Notes: generated from the sequence alone by a model not told the origin. DNA of 64,000 nucleotides from an uncultured Pelagibacteraceae bacterium (GCA_902579115.1 CACHFP010000004.1:32937-96936); one strand, 5' to 3'; shown: positions 27,539 to 37,567, counted from the first letter of the stretch. Program-made: numbers and translations.

Positions 27539-28876
27539 ATGTTTAATAAAGTATTAATAGCTAATAGAGGTGAAATAGCTGTTAGAATAATTAGGGCTTG
27601 TAAAGAATGGGGGATAGGAACAGTAGCTGTTCATTCTGACGTTGACTCTGACTCGATGCATGTTCGTCTTGCGGATGAAAGTGTTTGCATAGGCTCGCAT
27701 CAACCTCAAAATAGTTATTTAAATATATCTGCTATAATGTCTGCAGTAGATTTAACCGGTGCAGAAGCTATTCATCCTGGATACGGTTTCTTATCTGAGA
27801 ACGCAAAATTTTCAGAGGTTGTGAGTAAGCATGGAATAAAATTCATTGGACCAAGCGCTGATATAATATCAAAAATGGGAGATAAGATAGAAGCGAAAAG
27901 GATTGCCAAGAAATATGGTTTACCAGTAATTGAGGGTTCAGAGGGAGGGGTTAAATCTTTTTCAGATGCAAAATCAATTTGTAAAGAAATAGGATACCCA
28001 GTTTTAATTAAAGCTGCAGGCGGTGGTGGAGGCAAAGGGATGAAAATAGTTGAAGAGGAAAGTAAATTAGAAAACTTATTCCTAATAGCAAAAACAGAGG
28101 CGAAAAAATTTTTTGGAAATGATGAATTATATATAGAAAAATATTTCATGAATCCCAGGCATATTGAAGTACAGATAATGTCTGGCAAAAATAAAACTGT
28201 TCATTTGGGTGAAAGAGATTGTTCAGTACAAAGACGACATCAAAAATTAATTGAGGAAACTCCTAGCCCAGTTCTCACTGATAAACAGAGAAAAGACTTA
28301 TTGGAGAAGACTGTTAAAATGGTTGAGCAAATAAATTACGAAGGTGCGGGCACTGTAGAGTTTATTTACGAAAATGGTAAGTTTTACTTTCTAGAGATGA
28401 ATACTAGAGTTCAAGTGGAACATCCTGTGACTGAAGTTCAAACTGGAATAGATATTGTAAAAGAGCAGCTTTGGATTGCTTATTCGGGAAATACTGCATT
28501 AAAACAAAGTGATATAGACCCTAGAGGACACTCAATAGAATGTAGAATAAATGCAGAGAACCCAGCTTTGGATTTTCAACCAAGTCCAGGAATAATTAGT
28601 GTATGCCACCAACCCTCCGGATTTAGAACAAGAGTTGACGGGTCAATCTTTCAAGGATGTAAAATTACCCCGTACTACGACAGTCTTATTGCTAAAGTAA
28701 TTTGTAAAGGTAGAAATAGAAAAGAAGCAATCCAAAGGACCTTGAGATCTTTGGATGAATTTGTTCTCGAGGGAATAACAACAACAATTGATTTACATAA
28801 AAAAATTCTCAAACATAGGAAATTTATCAATTCTGACTTCGATACAAATTGGTTAGGTAAAGAAAAATTCTATTAA
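27539..28876 (+). CDS. accC: Biotin carboxylase subunit of acetyl-CoA carboxylase
   Basis: Carboxylates biotin on AccB using ATP and bicarbonate. The 445 aa begin MFNKVLIANRGEIAVRIIRAC. The ATP-grasp region contains KAAGGGGGKGMKIV, and FLEMNTRVQVEHPVTE and RINAENP carry the catalytic residues. Length is normal. The stop overlaps the convergent DUF2155 gene by four bases. In many relatives aat lies between accC and the DUF2155 gene, but here the two are directly apposed. Confidence 0.98.
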   Translation: MFNKVLIANRGEIAVRIIRACKEWGIGTVAVHSDVDSDSMHVRLADESVCIGSHQPQNSYLNISAIMSAVDLTGAEAIHPGYGFLSENAKFSEVVSKHGIKFIGPSADIISKMGDKIEAKRIAKKYGLPVIEGSEGGVKSFSDAKSICKEIGYPVLIKAAGGGGGKGMKIVEEESKLENLFLIAKTEAKKFFGNDELYIEKYFMNPRHIEVQIMSGKNKTVHLGERDCSVQRRHQKLIEETPSPVLTDKQRKDLLEKTVKMVEQINYEGAGTVEFIYENGKFYFLEMNTRVQVEHPVTEVQTGIDIVKEQLWIAYSGNTALKQSDIDPRGHSIECRINAENPALDFQPSPGIISVCHQPSGFRTRVDGSIFQGCKITPYYDSLIAKVICKGRNRKEAIQRTLRSLDEFVLEGITTTIDLHKKILKHRKFINSDFDTNWLGKEKFY

Positions 28877-29373
28877 GCATTACAGTTTAATAATTGCAAA
28901 TCATAAATTGCGTGATCGAAAGGCGTTAGAGCTGGGTCTGATGCAAATGTCCAACCATTAAAAATAAAAACTTTTTCATTCTCATTTTTTGTTAAATCTT
29001 TTACTTGCATATATGCTACGTCATCTGTTTTGTTATTATTTTCTATTTTTCCACATTTTAAGATTTTAATTTCAAGTGGTCCAAACTTTGCGGTTTCATT
29101 TAAATTTAATGATATTTCTGAAGATTTTGCAGTTATTTTATCTAATCCAATTAATTTAACTTGAAACATATTTTGATCTTTACTTCTCTCTTTAATCTTT
29201 AGGTTTTTTTTTGTAATTATTTCTGCATCACTACTTTCTTGGTCTTCAAAACTAGGTTTTATACTATCTAAATTTATTAAAGGTGAACTAGAAATTCTTT
29301 CTTCAGCTTTAGAGGAAAAACTCAAGAATATCACCAAGAAGAAAAGTTTAAATATCTTATTTCCAACTTTCAT
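28873..29373 (-). CDS. DUF2155-family secreted protein
   Basis: A 166-aa protein with an N-terminal signal peptide (about residues 1-24, cleavage likely after SSKA). The C-terminal half matches DUF2155: LIGLDKITAKSSEISLNLNE, then FGPLEIKILKCGK, then IFNGWTFASDPALTPFDHAIYDLQLLNC, with two cysteines that may pair in the periplasm. Function unknown. In Alphaproteobacteria the family sits beside the Complex I NDUFA12-like gene, as here, where its ATG overlaps that gene's stop by 17 bases. Confidence 0.85.
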   Translation of the reverse strand: MKVGNKIFKLFFLVIFLSFSSKAEERISSSPLINLDSIKPSFEDQESSDAEIITKKNLKIKERSKDQNMFQVKLIGLDKITAKSSEISLNLNETAKFGPLEIKILKCGKIENNNKTDDVAYMQVKDLTKNENEKVFIFNGWTFASDPALTPFDHAIYDLQLLNCNA

Positions 29374-29704
29374 ATTTTTTTTTTAAATTATTTTTTTTTA
29401 TTTTTACTGGTTTGAAACTATTCATAGATCCTGTCTGATTTTCTAAATGTTTTTTTTGCCATTTATATTTTTTAACATCTTTATCTACAGGAATTTTGTC
29501 AGTTGTGTGGTGCATCCATAGGAACCAATCAGAGGTAATTTTTGTAGCTTCAATATTTCCAGAATAAATTACCCATCTTTCATCTCTTTTGTTTTTGTAG
29601 TATTTGTTTCCCATTTCATCTCTGCCTACAAATTTACCTGTAAAAAGTGTTTTAAGAAAAGTCCCAAAAGTTTGTTTATTCCACCAAGTAAAAATGATTT
29701 TCAT
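29357..29704 (-). CDS. NDUFA12-like (17.2 kDa) NADH:ubiquinone oxidoreductase accessory subunit
   Basis: A 115-aa homologue of mitochondrial Complex I subunit NDUFA12, one of the few supernumerary subunits shared with Alphaproteobacteria. Landmarks are GKFVGRDEMGNKYYKNK, RWVIYSGNIEATKITSDWFLWMHH and the basic end. It should bind the peripheral arm of Complex I at the membrane surface. The nuo operon is not in this window. The 102-base gap to the divergent neighbour contains two short perfect inverted repeats. Confidence 0.93.
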   Translation of the reverse strand: MKIIFTWWNKQTFGTFLKTLFTGKFVGRDEMGNKYYKNKRDERWVIYSGNIEATKITSDWFLWMHHTTDKIPVDKDVKKYKWQKKHLENQTGSMNSFKPVKIKKNNLKKKYESWK

Positions 29705-29806
29705 AATTTAAAGAAATTTTAAATCCACACAATTTTTAATTGTATCATAATAAAATAGACTCTCATGGTCTATATATATATCTTTACCTAAAGATTCCAT
29801 TTAAAT

Positions 29807-30628
29807 ATGAAAAAATTCGTTGTTGAAACTTACTATACTTGCACTTTTAAAACTATTCATTCATTGGATGACCTTAACGAGACAGAATTGTCCAAAATTG
29901 ATAATCGTAGTGACGGAGAAGTAGAAGTTATAGATGTAAAGTTAAACAATAGAAAAACTAAAAAATTAGGTGACAAAAAAACCACAAAAAGTAATAAAAA
30001 TGATTTAGGAACTTCAGTAACAGAGAATATTTCTAGCAAAATTTTAGCAAAATCTGAAAATCAAGTGACTGAAAAAACAACAAATATTAAAGTGAAGAAT
30101 AACTCTAGATTTAAAATGCCTGATAGAAGAAAAGGATACATCCAAAAGGCACAGATTGGTGATCATAAGGTTTACTTGCATACTGGAGAGTATGATGATG
30201 GAAAAATAGGAGAGATATTTATCGATACAAATAAAGAAGGTGAGCTAGTTAAAGCTATGATGAATAATTTTGCTATCGCAATATCTTTAGGTTTACAATA
30301 CGGGGTGCCTTTAGACGAGTACGTAGACGCTTTTATTGATACAAAATTTGAACCATCTGGAAATGTAGTTGGCAATGATAGAATTTTAAGTGCTTCCTCT
30401 ATTTTAGATTATGTTTTTAGAGAATTAGCGATATCTTACCTTGGAAGAGAAGAATTGGCACACACCCCTTCGATTGCAAGTTCAAAAAGTGTAGTAAACG
30501 AAAATACTGATGACAAATTTTTGAAAATTGTAAAAAATATAACGTCTAAAGGATTTGTTCGAAGTAATTATGAGGAAAAGTTAGTTGATTTATCTGATGT
30601 GAGAATAAATTTGAAAACGAAAAATTAA
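29807..30628 (+). CDS. Stand-alone protein related to the C-terminal domain of B12-dependent ribonucleotide reductase (NrdJ)
   Basis: 273 aa. Residues about 103-230 ([75 protein letters not shown]) closely resemble the C-terminal extension of class II NrdJ reductases. The reductase catalytic barrel is absent. The N-terminal 55 residues ([19 protein letters not shown]) form a separate short domain followed by a Lys/Asn/Thr-rich linker. Its role is unknown and could be a detached reductase module or a nucleotide-linked regulator. The stop overlaps convergent aspS by four bases. Confidence 0.7.
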   Translation: MKKFVVETYYTCTFKTIHSLDDLNETELSKIDNRSDGEVEVIDVKLNNRKTKKLGDKKTTKSNKNDLGTSVTENISSKILAKSENQVTEKTTNIKVKNNSRFKMPDRRKGYIQKAQIGDHKVYLHTGEYDDGKIGEIFIDTNKEGELVKAMMNNFAIAISLGLQYGVPLDEYVDAFIDTKFEPSGNVVGNDRILSASSILDYVFRELAISYLGREELAHTPSIASSKSVVNENTDDKFLKIVKNITSKGFVRSNYEEKLVDLSDVRINLKTKN

Positions 30629-32412
30629 TTTTTCTTTGTATCAATTTTAATCCCTAACTCTTTTAATTGTTTGTTATCAACTTTTGAAGGTGCCTTCATC
30701 ATAAGATCTTGTGCATTTTGATTCATCGGAAATAAAGTTACTTCCCTTATATTTTGTTTGCCAGCTAATAACATTACTATCCTATCTACTCCAGGAGCTA
30801 TTCCCCCGTGTGGGGGAGCTCCATAACTTAAGGCGTTTATCATACCGCTAAATTTTTCATCAACTTGTTTTTTGTCATATCCGGCAATTGAAAATAATTT
30901 ATACATTAATTCAGGTACGTGATTTCTTATAGCTCCAGAGGAAAGTTCTACCCCATTACAAACAATATCATACTGATAGGCTTTTATTTCAAGTGGCTTA
31001 TTTAAGTTCAAACTTTTTATGTCCCCCTGTGGCATTGAAAAAGGATTATGACTAAATATTATTTTTTTTGTTTTTTCATCTAATTCAAACATTGGATAAT
31101 CAACTATCCAACAAAAGGCAAAAATATTTTCATCAATCAATTTTAAATCTTTAGCAATTTTATCCCTTGCCTGTGATAAAATTTTTTCAACGTCATTCTT
31201 ACTTCCACAGGCAAAAAAAACACTATCTCCAATGTTTGCATTACAAATTTTCATCAATTCTTTCAATGAATCCTCACTAAAAAATTTACCAACTGGACCC
31301 TTTCCAAAAATATTTTCGTTTTTTTCTAAAGAAAAGTAAGCTAATCCAGAAGCTCCTTGATCTTTAGCCCATTTATCAATGTCATCGAAAAAACTTCTTG
31401 GTTTATCTTTTGTATTTTTTGTAATTATGGCTCTTACATTTGCACCCTTTTGAACCAATTTTTTAAAAATATCAAATTTAACATCCTCTCTAGAAAATAA
31501 ATTTGTAACTTCGTAAATTATTAAAGGATTTCTTAAGTCCGGTTTATCAGTTCCATATTTCTTCATTGCCTCTTCAAAAGAAATACGTGGAAAATTTTCT
31601 GATTGTAATTTTTTAGTTGAAAATTCTTTAAATAGTTTTACCATTAATTTTTCAACAACTTGAAAAACATCCTCTTGTTCAACAAATGACATTTCTAAAT
31701 CAAGCTGATAAAATTCACCTGGGCTTCTATCTGCTCTTGCATCTTCGTCTCTAAAGCATGGAGCTATTTGAAAGTATTTATCAAAGCCTGATACCATTAT
31801 TAATTGTTTAAATTGCTGTGGTGCTTGAGGTAAAGCGTAAAATTTACCGTGATTTAATCTGCTTGGTACTAAAAAATCTCTTGCGCCTTCCGGACTAGAT
31901 GAGGTCAAAATTGGAGTTTGATATTCTAAAAAACCAAGTTTTAACATTTCAGTTCTTATAAAAGAAATAATTTTTGACCTAAAAATTATATTTTTATGCA
32001 TCTCATCTCTTCTTAGATCTAAAAATCTATATTTTAATCTTATATCTTCTGGATAATCTTGTTCTCCAAAGACAGGTATTGGAAGTTCATTTGCATTAGA
32101 TAAAACTTCAGCTTCCTTTACGCTAATTTCAATTTTTCCAGTTTCTAAATCTAAATTTTCAGTTCCTCCTGCCCTTTTTATTACTTGGCCAAAAATTTTT
32201 AAAACCGACTCAGGTTTAGTTTTTTCAAGTAAAGGAAAAAATTTATTTTTATTCTCTATTACACACTGAGTAATACCGTAATGATCCCTTAAATCTATAA
32301 ATAATAAATTTCCGTGATCTCGCTTACGATGTAACCACCCAGATAAGATAATTTCTTCACCTATATCCCCTTCTCTTAATTGAGAACAATTATGTGTTCT
32401 GTATTTATTCAT
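30625..32412 (-). CDS. aspS: Aspartyl-tRNA synthetase
   Basis: A class II synthetase of 595 aa. It has an N-terminal OB-fold ([20 protein letters not shown]), motif 2 ([20 protein letters not shown]), the bacterial GAD insertion (about residues 285-410) and motif 3 ([19 protein letters not shown]). The bacterial size suits AspRS. Whether it is discriminating or also charges tRNA-Asn cannot be decided here. The start overlaps the hda-like gene's stop by eight bases. Confidence 0.97.
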   Translation of the reverse strand: MNKYRTHNCSQLREGDIGEEIILSGWLHRKRDHGNLLFIDLRDHYGITQCVIENKNKFFPLLEKTKPESVLKIFGQVIKRAGGTENLDLETGKIEISVKEAEVLSNANELPIPVFGEQDYPEDIRLKYRFLDLRRDEMHKNIIFRSKIISFIRTEMLKLGFLEYQTPILTSSSPEGARDFLVPSRLNHGKFYALPQAPQQFKQLIMVSGFDKYFQIAPCFRDEDARADRSPGEFYQLDLEMSFVEQEDVFQVVEKLMVKLFKEFSTKKLQSENFPRISFEEAMKKYGTDKPDLRNPLIIYEVTNLFSREDVKFDIFKKLVQKGANVRAIITKNTKDKPRSFFDDIDKWAKDQGASGLAYFSLEKNENIFGKGPVGKFFSEDSLKELMKICNANIGDSVFFACGSKNDVEKILSQARDKIAKDLKLIDENIFAFCWIVDYPMFELDEKTKKIIFSHNPFSMPQGDIKSLNLNKPLEIKAYQYDIVCNGVELSSGAIRNHVPELMYKLFSIAGYDKKQVDEKFSGMINALSYGAPPHGGIAPGVDRIVMLLAGKQNIREVTLFPMNQNAQDLMMKAPSKVDNKQLKELGIKIDTKKN

Positions 32413-33061
32413 TAAGTAATTTTTTAATTAAATTAATATTAATTGCTTTACCAGATGATAATGAAAATTCATCTATTTCTTTTAAAAATTTAAACATTTT
32501 ATCGTAAGATCTATCTACATTTTTTATAATATATTGGGATATTTTTTTATCTAAGTATACTTGTTTATCTGAAAAAGATTTAGCAATTATTACTTGCAAT
32601 AAATCGTCTGTAGGTAAGTCTATTCCTATATAGAAAAAACTGTCAATTCTTGATTTTAAATCTTCACTGTCAAAAGTATAATTTTTAATAGGGGTATTGC
32701 TATTAATCAAAATATATTTTTCTAATTGTTTTGATTGATTTAATAGTGAATAAAGCAAATTTTGTTCAATATTGTTACTGTAATTATCTATAATCAAAAG
32801 CTCTAATTTTTCAAGTTTTATAATAGTATCATCATTAATTTCATCAGCATTAAAAATTTTTAATCTTTTAATTTTTTTTTCAAGTATTTTTGATAAATGT
32901 GTTTTGCCTGATCCGGTCACTCCATAGACATTTAACCATTTACTAGTCCAGTTTGGCCAGTTTTCTATAAGTTTATATGCAGAAAAATTATTGCTTGATA
33001 CATAAAAATCATGCTCATTATAACGCGTTTTAAAAGGGAATTTAAATATTAATTGACTCAT
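32405..33061 (-). CDS. hda: DnaA-related AAA+ protein, Hda-like
   Basis: 218 aa related to the AAA+ core of DnaA without the DNA-binding domain IV. Walker A is VYGVTGSGKTHLSK (about residues 46-59), Walker B-like LLIIDNY, and a sensor region around LKSRIDSFF. The size and position next to aspS and purM fit alphaproteobacterial HdaA, which promotes hydrolysis of DnaA-bound ATP with the sliding clamp. A clamp-binding motif may lie in the N-terminal LIFKFPF segment. The ATG shares one base with the stop of the upstream DUF2066-like gene. Confidence 0.85.
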   Translation of the reverse strand: MSQLIFKFPFKTRYNEHDFYVSSNNFSAYKLIENWPNWTSKWLNVYGVTGSGKTHLSKILEKKIKRLKIFNADEINDDTIIKLEKLELLIIDNYSNNIEQNLLYSLLNQSKQLEKYILINSNTPIKNYTFDSEDLKSRIDSFFYIGIDLPTDDLLQVIIAKSFSDKQVYLDKKISQYIIKNVDRSYDKMFKFLKEIDEFSLSSGKAININLIKKLLNE

Positions 33062-34104
33062 TAAATAACTTTAAGGCTCCACATATCTTGAGTGAGCGAT
33101 AATAATATTTTTTGCTCTTTTAATTGATCTATAATTTTATCAATTTTACCGAGATATTTTATTTTCAATAAAACATATTCGTTATTAAATTCTTGAACAT
33201 AAATATTTTCAATTAAGTCTATATTATTAATTCTTTTTCTTAGCTCTACTAAATTGTTATTTTTTTTATCCAATTTAAACTTTGTATTAAGAAAGGATGG
33301 AGTGCTTATATCGATTAAATTTTGAGATTTTGCTAAATTTACAATTTCTTTTTTAACATTAAAAATGATATTTTCATAAAATTCATCTTCATTAAAATTT
33401 AACCTTTTTACCAATAAATTTTTATTAATTGATTTTCCCATTATAATTGTTTTCAAAAAAACCTTTTCTTCTAAAGAACCTGTATCATTAATTAAAACTA
33501 ATGCTAAGTTTTTTTGAGTATATTCTAAAAAAATATCTCTTAGGTCTAAACCCAGTAAATTATTTTTATAAATATTTATTTTTTGAATAGTTTCAATATT
33601 TTCTAAAGGTAAATTAAATTCTAAAATCTCATCTTCGTTTGATTTATTCCAATTTTCATAAAAAAAATTTTGTGAATATATATATAGTTGATCTTGCTTC
33701 TTCAAAATTGGCAGTAAATAAAGCTCATTTTTCAAAATATCTGAGTAGGAGATACCTTTTGTAAAGAATAAATTATGTAATTTATCTTTATCAAAAAAAA
33801 TGTTGAATTTTTTTGTTTTCGCTTTTGAGTCTTTTTGTTCTCCAGTTATTTGATAGTAAGATACAAGATTTTTAATAGTTGTAAAATCTAGGTTTTCAAG
33901 TTTTGAGATGTCTTCTTTTAAAAGAACTCTATCTATTAATTCATTAAAACCTTGTTTTATCGCTTGATTAGCAAAGATCTCATTATTACTTGATGCTTTT
34001 TTTGTAATCTCGATATTATTAACATTAAATAAGTTATTTTTTGACAAAACATTTCCAGTTTTGAGAAAAATAACTAAAATAATAATATATTTAAAACTTT
34101 TCAT
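33061..34104 (-). CDS. Secreted DUF2066-like protein
   Basis: 347 aa with an N-terminal signal peptide (about residues 1-21). The family-like start FNVNNIEITKKASSNNEIFANQAIKQGFNELIDRVL resembles DUF2066 proteins, which sit between purM and hda in Alphaproteobacteria. Function unknown. The remainder is low-complexity Asn/Lys/Leu-rich with no catalytic motif I recognise. The DUF2066 call rests mainly on gene order plus the N-terminal pattern. Only 23 bases separate its start from divergent purM. Confidence 0.6.
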   Translation of the reverse strand: MKSFKYIIILVIFLKTGNVLSKNNLFNVNNIEITKKASSNNEIFANQAIKQGFNELIDRVLLKEDISKLENLDFTTIKNLVSYYQITGEQKDSKAKTKKFNIFFDKDKLHNLFFTKGISYSDILKNELYLLPILKKQDQLYIYSQNFFYENWNKSNEDEILEFNLPLENIETIQKINIYKNNLLGLDLRDIFLEYTQKNLALVLINDTGSLEEKVFLKTIIMGKSINKNLLVKRLNFNEDEFYENIIFNVKKEIVNLAKSQNLIDISTPSFLNTKFKLDKKNNNLVELRKRINNIDLIENIYVQEFNNEYVLLKIKYLGKIDKIIDQLKEQKILLSLTQDMWSLKVI

Positions 34105-34127
34105 AAAAAATAAGTATCATTTAATCA

Positions 34128-35156
34128 ATGAAAAAAATGCAAAATAGTTACAAAAAAAGCGGTGTAAATATTTCATTAGCTAACAAATTTGTTAAACATA
34201 TATCAACTTTATCAAATAAAGGTGTCAAAAAAACGAATAATTCAATAGATAAACAAAATATTGGAAGTTTTGGTTCTTTATTTGATATAAGCAAAAGTAA
34301 AATTAAGGATCCTGTTATAGTTTCTTGTACTGATGGCGTCGGTACTAAAATAGAATTAGCTAATCAGTTTAAAAAATTTGACACCATAGGTATAGATCTC
34401 GTTGCGATGTGTGTAAACGATTTGATTGTTCAAGGAGCAAAACCACTATTTTTTTTGGACTATATTGCAGTTGGTAAATTAAATTTAAAAAAAATTAAAA
34501 TGATTTTAAAAGGAATAGTAAAAGGTTGTAATTTATCGAATTGCAAACTCATTGGAGGCGAAACAGCAGAAATGCCGGGTGTTTATAATAAAGATAAATT
34601 TGATCTAGCGGGATTTAGCGTAGGTTTGGTCTCAAAGAAAAAAATTTTATCCAGAAAAAAAGTAAAAAAGGGTGATATAATTTTAGCTATCCCGTCAAAT
34701 GGTATTCATTCAAATGGATATTCTTTAGTAAGATCTGTATTAAAAAATAATAAGGTTTCAAAAGAAATTAAAAACGACTTACTTAAACCTACAAAAATTT
34801 ACTCTAAGGAAATTATGATCTTAACTAAAAAAAATTTAATTAACTCTTGTGCGCATATAACTGGTGGAGGATTGATAGAAAACTTACTGAGATCGGTTCC
34901 AAAAAAATTGTCAGTAAACATTGACCTATCTAAAATAAAAATATTAAAAATTTTTAAATGGCTTAAAACAAAAAAAATTTCTGAAAACGAAATGATGAAA
35001 ACTTTCAATTGCGGTATAGGTTTTTGCTTAATTGCATCAAAAAAGAACGTTAAGAAAATAAAAAAGTATTTTTCTAAAGAATATACTCCTTATGAAATTG
35101 GATATGTATCAAAAAATAAGAAAAACGTAAATTTATTTAATTCTATAAAATGGTAA
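34128..35156 (+). CDS. purM: Phosphoribosylformylglycinamidine cyclo-ligase (AIR synthetase)
   Basis: Fifth step of purine synthesis, making AIR from FGAM with ATP. The 342 aa show YKKSGVNISLANKFV, VSCTDGVGTKIELA, VNDLIVQGAKPLFFLDYIA, IGGETAEMPGVY and HITGGGLIENLLR. The ATG at 34137 is an equally possible start, three codons in. It overlaps purN by seven bases. Confidence 0.96.
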   Translation: MKKMQNSYKKSGVNISLANKFVKHISTLSNKGVKKTNNSIDKQNIGSFGSLFDISKSKIKDPVIVSCTDGVGTKIELANQFKKFDTIGIDLVAMCVNDLIVQGAKPLFFLDYIAVGKLNLKKIKMILKGIVKGCNLSNCKLIGGETAEMPGVYNKDKFDLAGFSVGLVSKKKILSRKKVKKGDIILAIPSNGIHSNGYSLVRSVLKNNKVSKEIKNDLLKPTKIYSKEIMILTKKNLINSCAHITGGGLIENLLRSVPKKLSVNIDLSKIKILKIFKWLKTKKISENEMMKTFNCGIGFCLIASKKNVKKIKKYFSKEYTPYEIGYVSKNKKNVNLFNSIKW

Positions 35157-35713
35157 AAAAAAATGCTTGTATCTTTATTTCTGGACAAGGTTCAAATCTT
35201 AAAAATCTAATTCAAAAATCAAGAGATTACAATTTTCCAATTAAAATAAGATTAATTATCTCAAATAACAAAAAAGCAAATGGTATAAAATACGCAAAAA
35301 GAAATTCAATCCCTTGCGTAATAGTTGATACAAAATCGAGAAATTACGAGTATAAAATTTTTAACGAAATTAAAAGATATAAAATTTCTCTTATCTGTCT
35401 TGCAGGATATATGAAAATTCTCTCAAAAAAATTTTTGAATTTTTACAAACAACCAATAATTAATATTCACCCCTCTTTGCTTCCTAAATTCAAGGGTTTA
35501 AATACTTTTAGTAGAATTATTAAAAATGGGGAAAAAAAAGCTGGTTGTACAGTGCATTACGTAAATGAAAAATTGGATGGTGGAAATATTATTGTACAAA
35601 AAACATTTTTTCTTGATACAGACGAAAACGAGAATTCTCTTAAATTTAAAACTCAAAAACTTGAGTATTCAGCTTTTCCAGAAGCAATTATCAAAATCTA
35701 TAGAAAAAATTAG
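35150..35713 (+). CDS. purN: Phosphoribosylglycinamide formyltransferase
   Basis: Transfers a formyl group from 10-formyl-THF to GAR in purine synthesis. The 187 aa show the substrate loop SGQGSNLKNLI, the active-site segment AGYMKILSKKF, NIHPSLLPKFKGLNTFSR with the catalytic His, and GCTVHYVNEKLDGG with the catalytic Asp/Lys region. It is coupled to purM. The stop shares TTAG with convergent ndk. Confidence 0.96.
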   Translation: MVKKNACIFISGQGSNLKNLIQKSRDYNFPIKIRLIISNNKKANGIKYAKRNSIPCVIVDTKSRNYEYKIFNEIKRYKISLICLAGYMKILSKKFLNFYKQPIINIHPSLLPKFKGLNTFSRIIKNGEKKAGCTVHYVNEKLDGGNIIVQKTFFLDTDENENSLKFKTQKLEYSAFPEAIIKIYRKN

Positions 35714-36120
35714 TTTTTAAAAAAAAAATCTATTTCCTTTTTAGCATTATCCTGAGAATCAGAACCATGAACTGAATTTTTATCAATAGATATTCCATAA
35801 AGTTTTCTAATCGTGTTATTTTCAGCTTTATTTGGATCAGTGGCGCCCATTATTTTTCTATTTAAAGATACAGCGTTTTCTCCTTCTAAAATCATAACAA
35901 CGATCGGTCCAGATGATAAATATGCACAAAGATCGTTATAAAAAGGTTTAGATTGATGAACTTTATAAAATTCAGCAGCTTCGTCTTTTGATATATGAAT
36001 TTTTTTACTATCTTTTATATTAAGATTATTTTGAATAAAGATATTTTTTATTTCATCTGTTAAATCTCTTTCTACTGCATCAGGTTTAATTATTGAGAGC
36101 GTTGCCTCCTTATTATTCAT
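35710..36120 (-). CDS. ndk: Nucleoside diphosphate kinase
   Basis: Equilibrates NTP pools through a phosphohistidine. The 136 aa begin LSIIKPDAVERDL. The active-site His is in YGISIDKNSVHGSDSQDNA near residue 117, and GPIVVMILEGENAV precedes it. It overlaps the pepA stop by eight bases on the same strand, so the two are probably cotranscribed. Confidence 0.97.
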   Translation of the reverse strand: MNNKEATLSIIKPDAVERDLTDEIKNIFIQNNLNIKDSKKIHISKDEAAEFYKVHQSKPFYNDLCAYLSSGPIVVMILEGENAVSLNRKIMGATDPNKAENNTIRKLYGISIDKNSVHGSDSQDNAKKEIDFFFKN

Positions 36121-37567
36121 AATTTTCTTCGACCAGTTGATTTAATAATCTTACACCAAATCCAGTAGCTCCACCTGAATTTAAAGCTCCGCCATATTTT
36201 GAGAAAGCCATACCTGCAATATCTAAGTGTGCCCAAGGCGTTTTATTAAGAATAAATCTTTGTAAAAATTGAGCAGCAGTAGTTGATCCTGCGCCACCAA
36301 CATAATTTATATTTTGCATATCTGCATTTTTAGAATTTATTAGTTTGTCGTAGTTTTTATGCAGAGGCATTCTCCAAACTTTTTCATCTACTTTTTCACC
36401 AGCATCAAAAATTTGCTTGGAAAGATTGTCGTCATTTGAAAAAAGACCAGCGTATTCAGATCCAAGACAAACTATAATTGCTCCAGTTAAAGTAGCTAGA
36501 TCAATAATAAATTTAGGCTTATATTTTTTTTCAGTAAAAGTTAATGCATCCGCTAAAACTAATCTTCCTTCAGCATCAGTGTTCAAAATTTCAATAGTTT
36601 GACCACTATAAGATTTTACAATATCACCAGGTCTTTGAGCATTTCCACTAACCATATTTTCCACAAGCCCTACTACACCGACTGCGTTTATTTTTGCTTT
36701 TCTTAATGCAAAATTTTTCATAAGACCAACTACTGTCGCGGACCCCGCCATATCATAAGTCATATCCTCCATAAATTTTGCTGGTTTGAGTGAGTAGCCC
36801 CCGGTATCAAAACAAACTCCTTTACCAACAAAAGCGAGAGGTTTGCTATTATTCTTTGCTCCATTCCATTCCATAGTTACAAGATAAGATCCTCTAATAC
36901 TTCCTTGGCCAACACCTAGTAAAGAATGCATTCCTAACTTTTTCATTTTTTTTTCGTCATAAACATTTATTTTCAACCCATCTTTTTTTAATTTAATTAA
37001 TCTTTTTGCATACTCGTCTGGGTGTAAAATATTACCTGGCTCAGAAACTAGATCTCTAGCAAAATATGTTCCTTCTTCTAAAGCTTTGAATTTAATTTGA
37101 TTTTGTGATGAAGGTTTATTTCTGCCTAAAACAGTTAAGGAAATTATTCTTTCATTTTTCTTTGTTTTATATTTTTTAAACTCATAAGACTTTAATTTAA
37201 GACCATGAAGAAAATGAGCTATAAAATTTTTATTTTTTGAAATTACACTGTCTGAAATTACAAAATAACTACTACTTTTCCCATAATTAATACGTCCGTA
37301 AAATTCAGCACCTAAATTTTCAATTTCTGAGTTTTTTAAATTTTTTTTAATTGATATTAGGACTATTTTTTTTTTTGAATTTAATTCAAAAATGAAAAGA
37401 TTTTTTTTTAAATCACTATTCTTAAGTAGATCGCTAACATAAGAAAATTCAAAATTAGAAAGATATCTTTTTATGCCTGTTATATTAAATTTTTCGTTAG
37501 AAAAAAGAACGATGTTTGCTTTGGCTTTACCGTTTGATTGATTAGAATAGTTTATTTTGATCGACAT
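36113..37567 (-). CDS. pepA: Leucyl aminopeptidase (M17)
   Basis: A hexameric two-zinc aminopeptidase of 484 aa. The C-terminal catalytic domain shows VGKGVCFDTGGYSLKP, MTYDMAGSATVVG, VENMVSGNAQRPGDI and the signature NTDAEGRLVLADAL with the metal-binding Asp/Glu residues. Some PepA homologues also bind DNA, but nothing here tests that. It is divergent from lptF across a 135-base gap carrying three inverted repeats. Confidence 0.97.
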   Translation of the reverse strand: MSIKINYSNQSNGKAKANIVLFSNEKFNITGIKRYLSNFEFSYVSDLLKNSDLKKNLFIFELNSKKKIVLISIKKNLKNSEIENLGAEFYGRINYGKSSSYFVISDSVISKNKNFIAHFLHGLKLKSYEFKKYKTKKNERIISLTVLGRNKPSSQNQIKFKALEEGTYFARDLVSEPGNILHPDEYAKRLIKLKKDGLKINVYDEKKMKKLGMHSLLGVGQGSIRGSYLVTMEWNGAKNNSKPLAFVGKGVCFDTGGYSLKPAKFMEDMTYDMAGSATVVGLMKNFALRKAKINAVGVVGLVENMVSGNAQRPGDIVKSYSGQTIEILNTDAEGRLVLADALTFTEKKYKPKFIIDLATLTGAIIVCLGSEYAGLFSNDDNLSKQIFDAGEKVDEKVWRMPLHKNYDKLINSKNADMQNINYVGGAGSTTAAQFLQRFILNKTPWAHLDIAGMAFSKYGGALNSGGATGFGVRLLNQLVEENYE

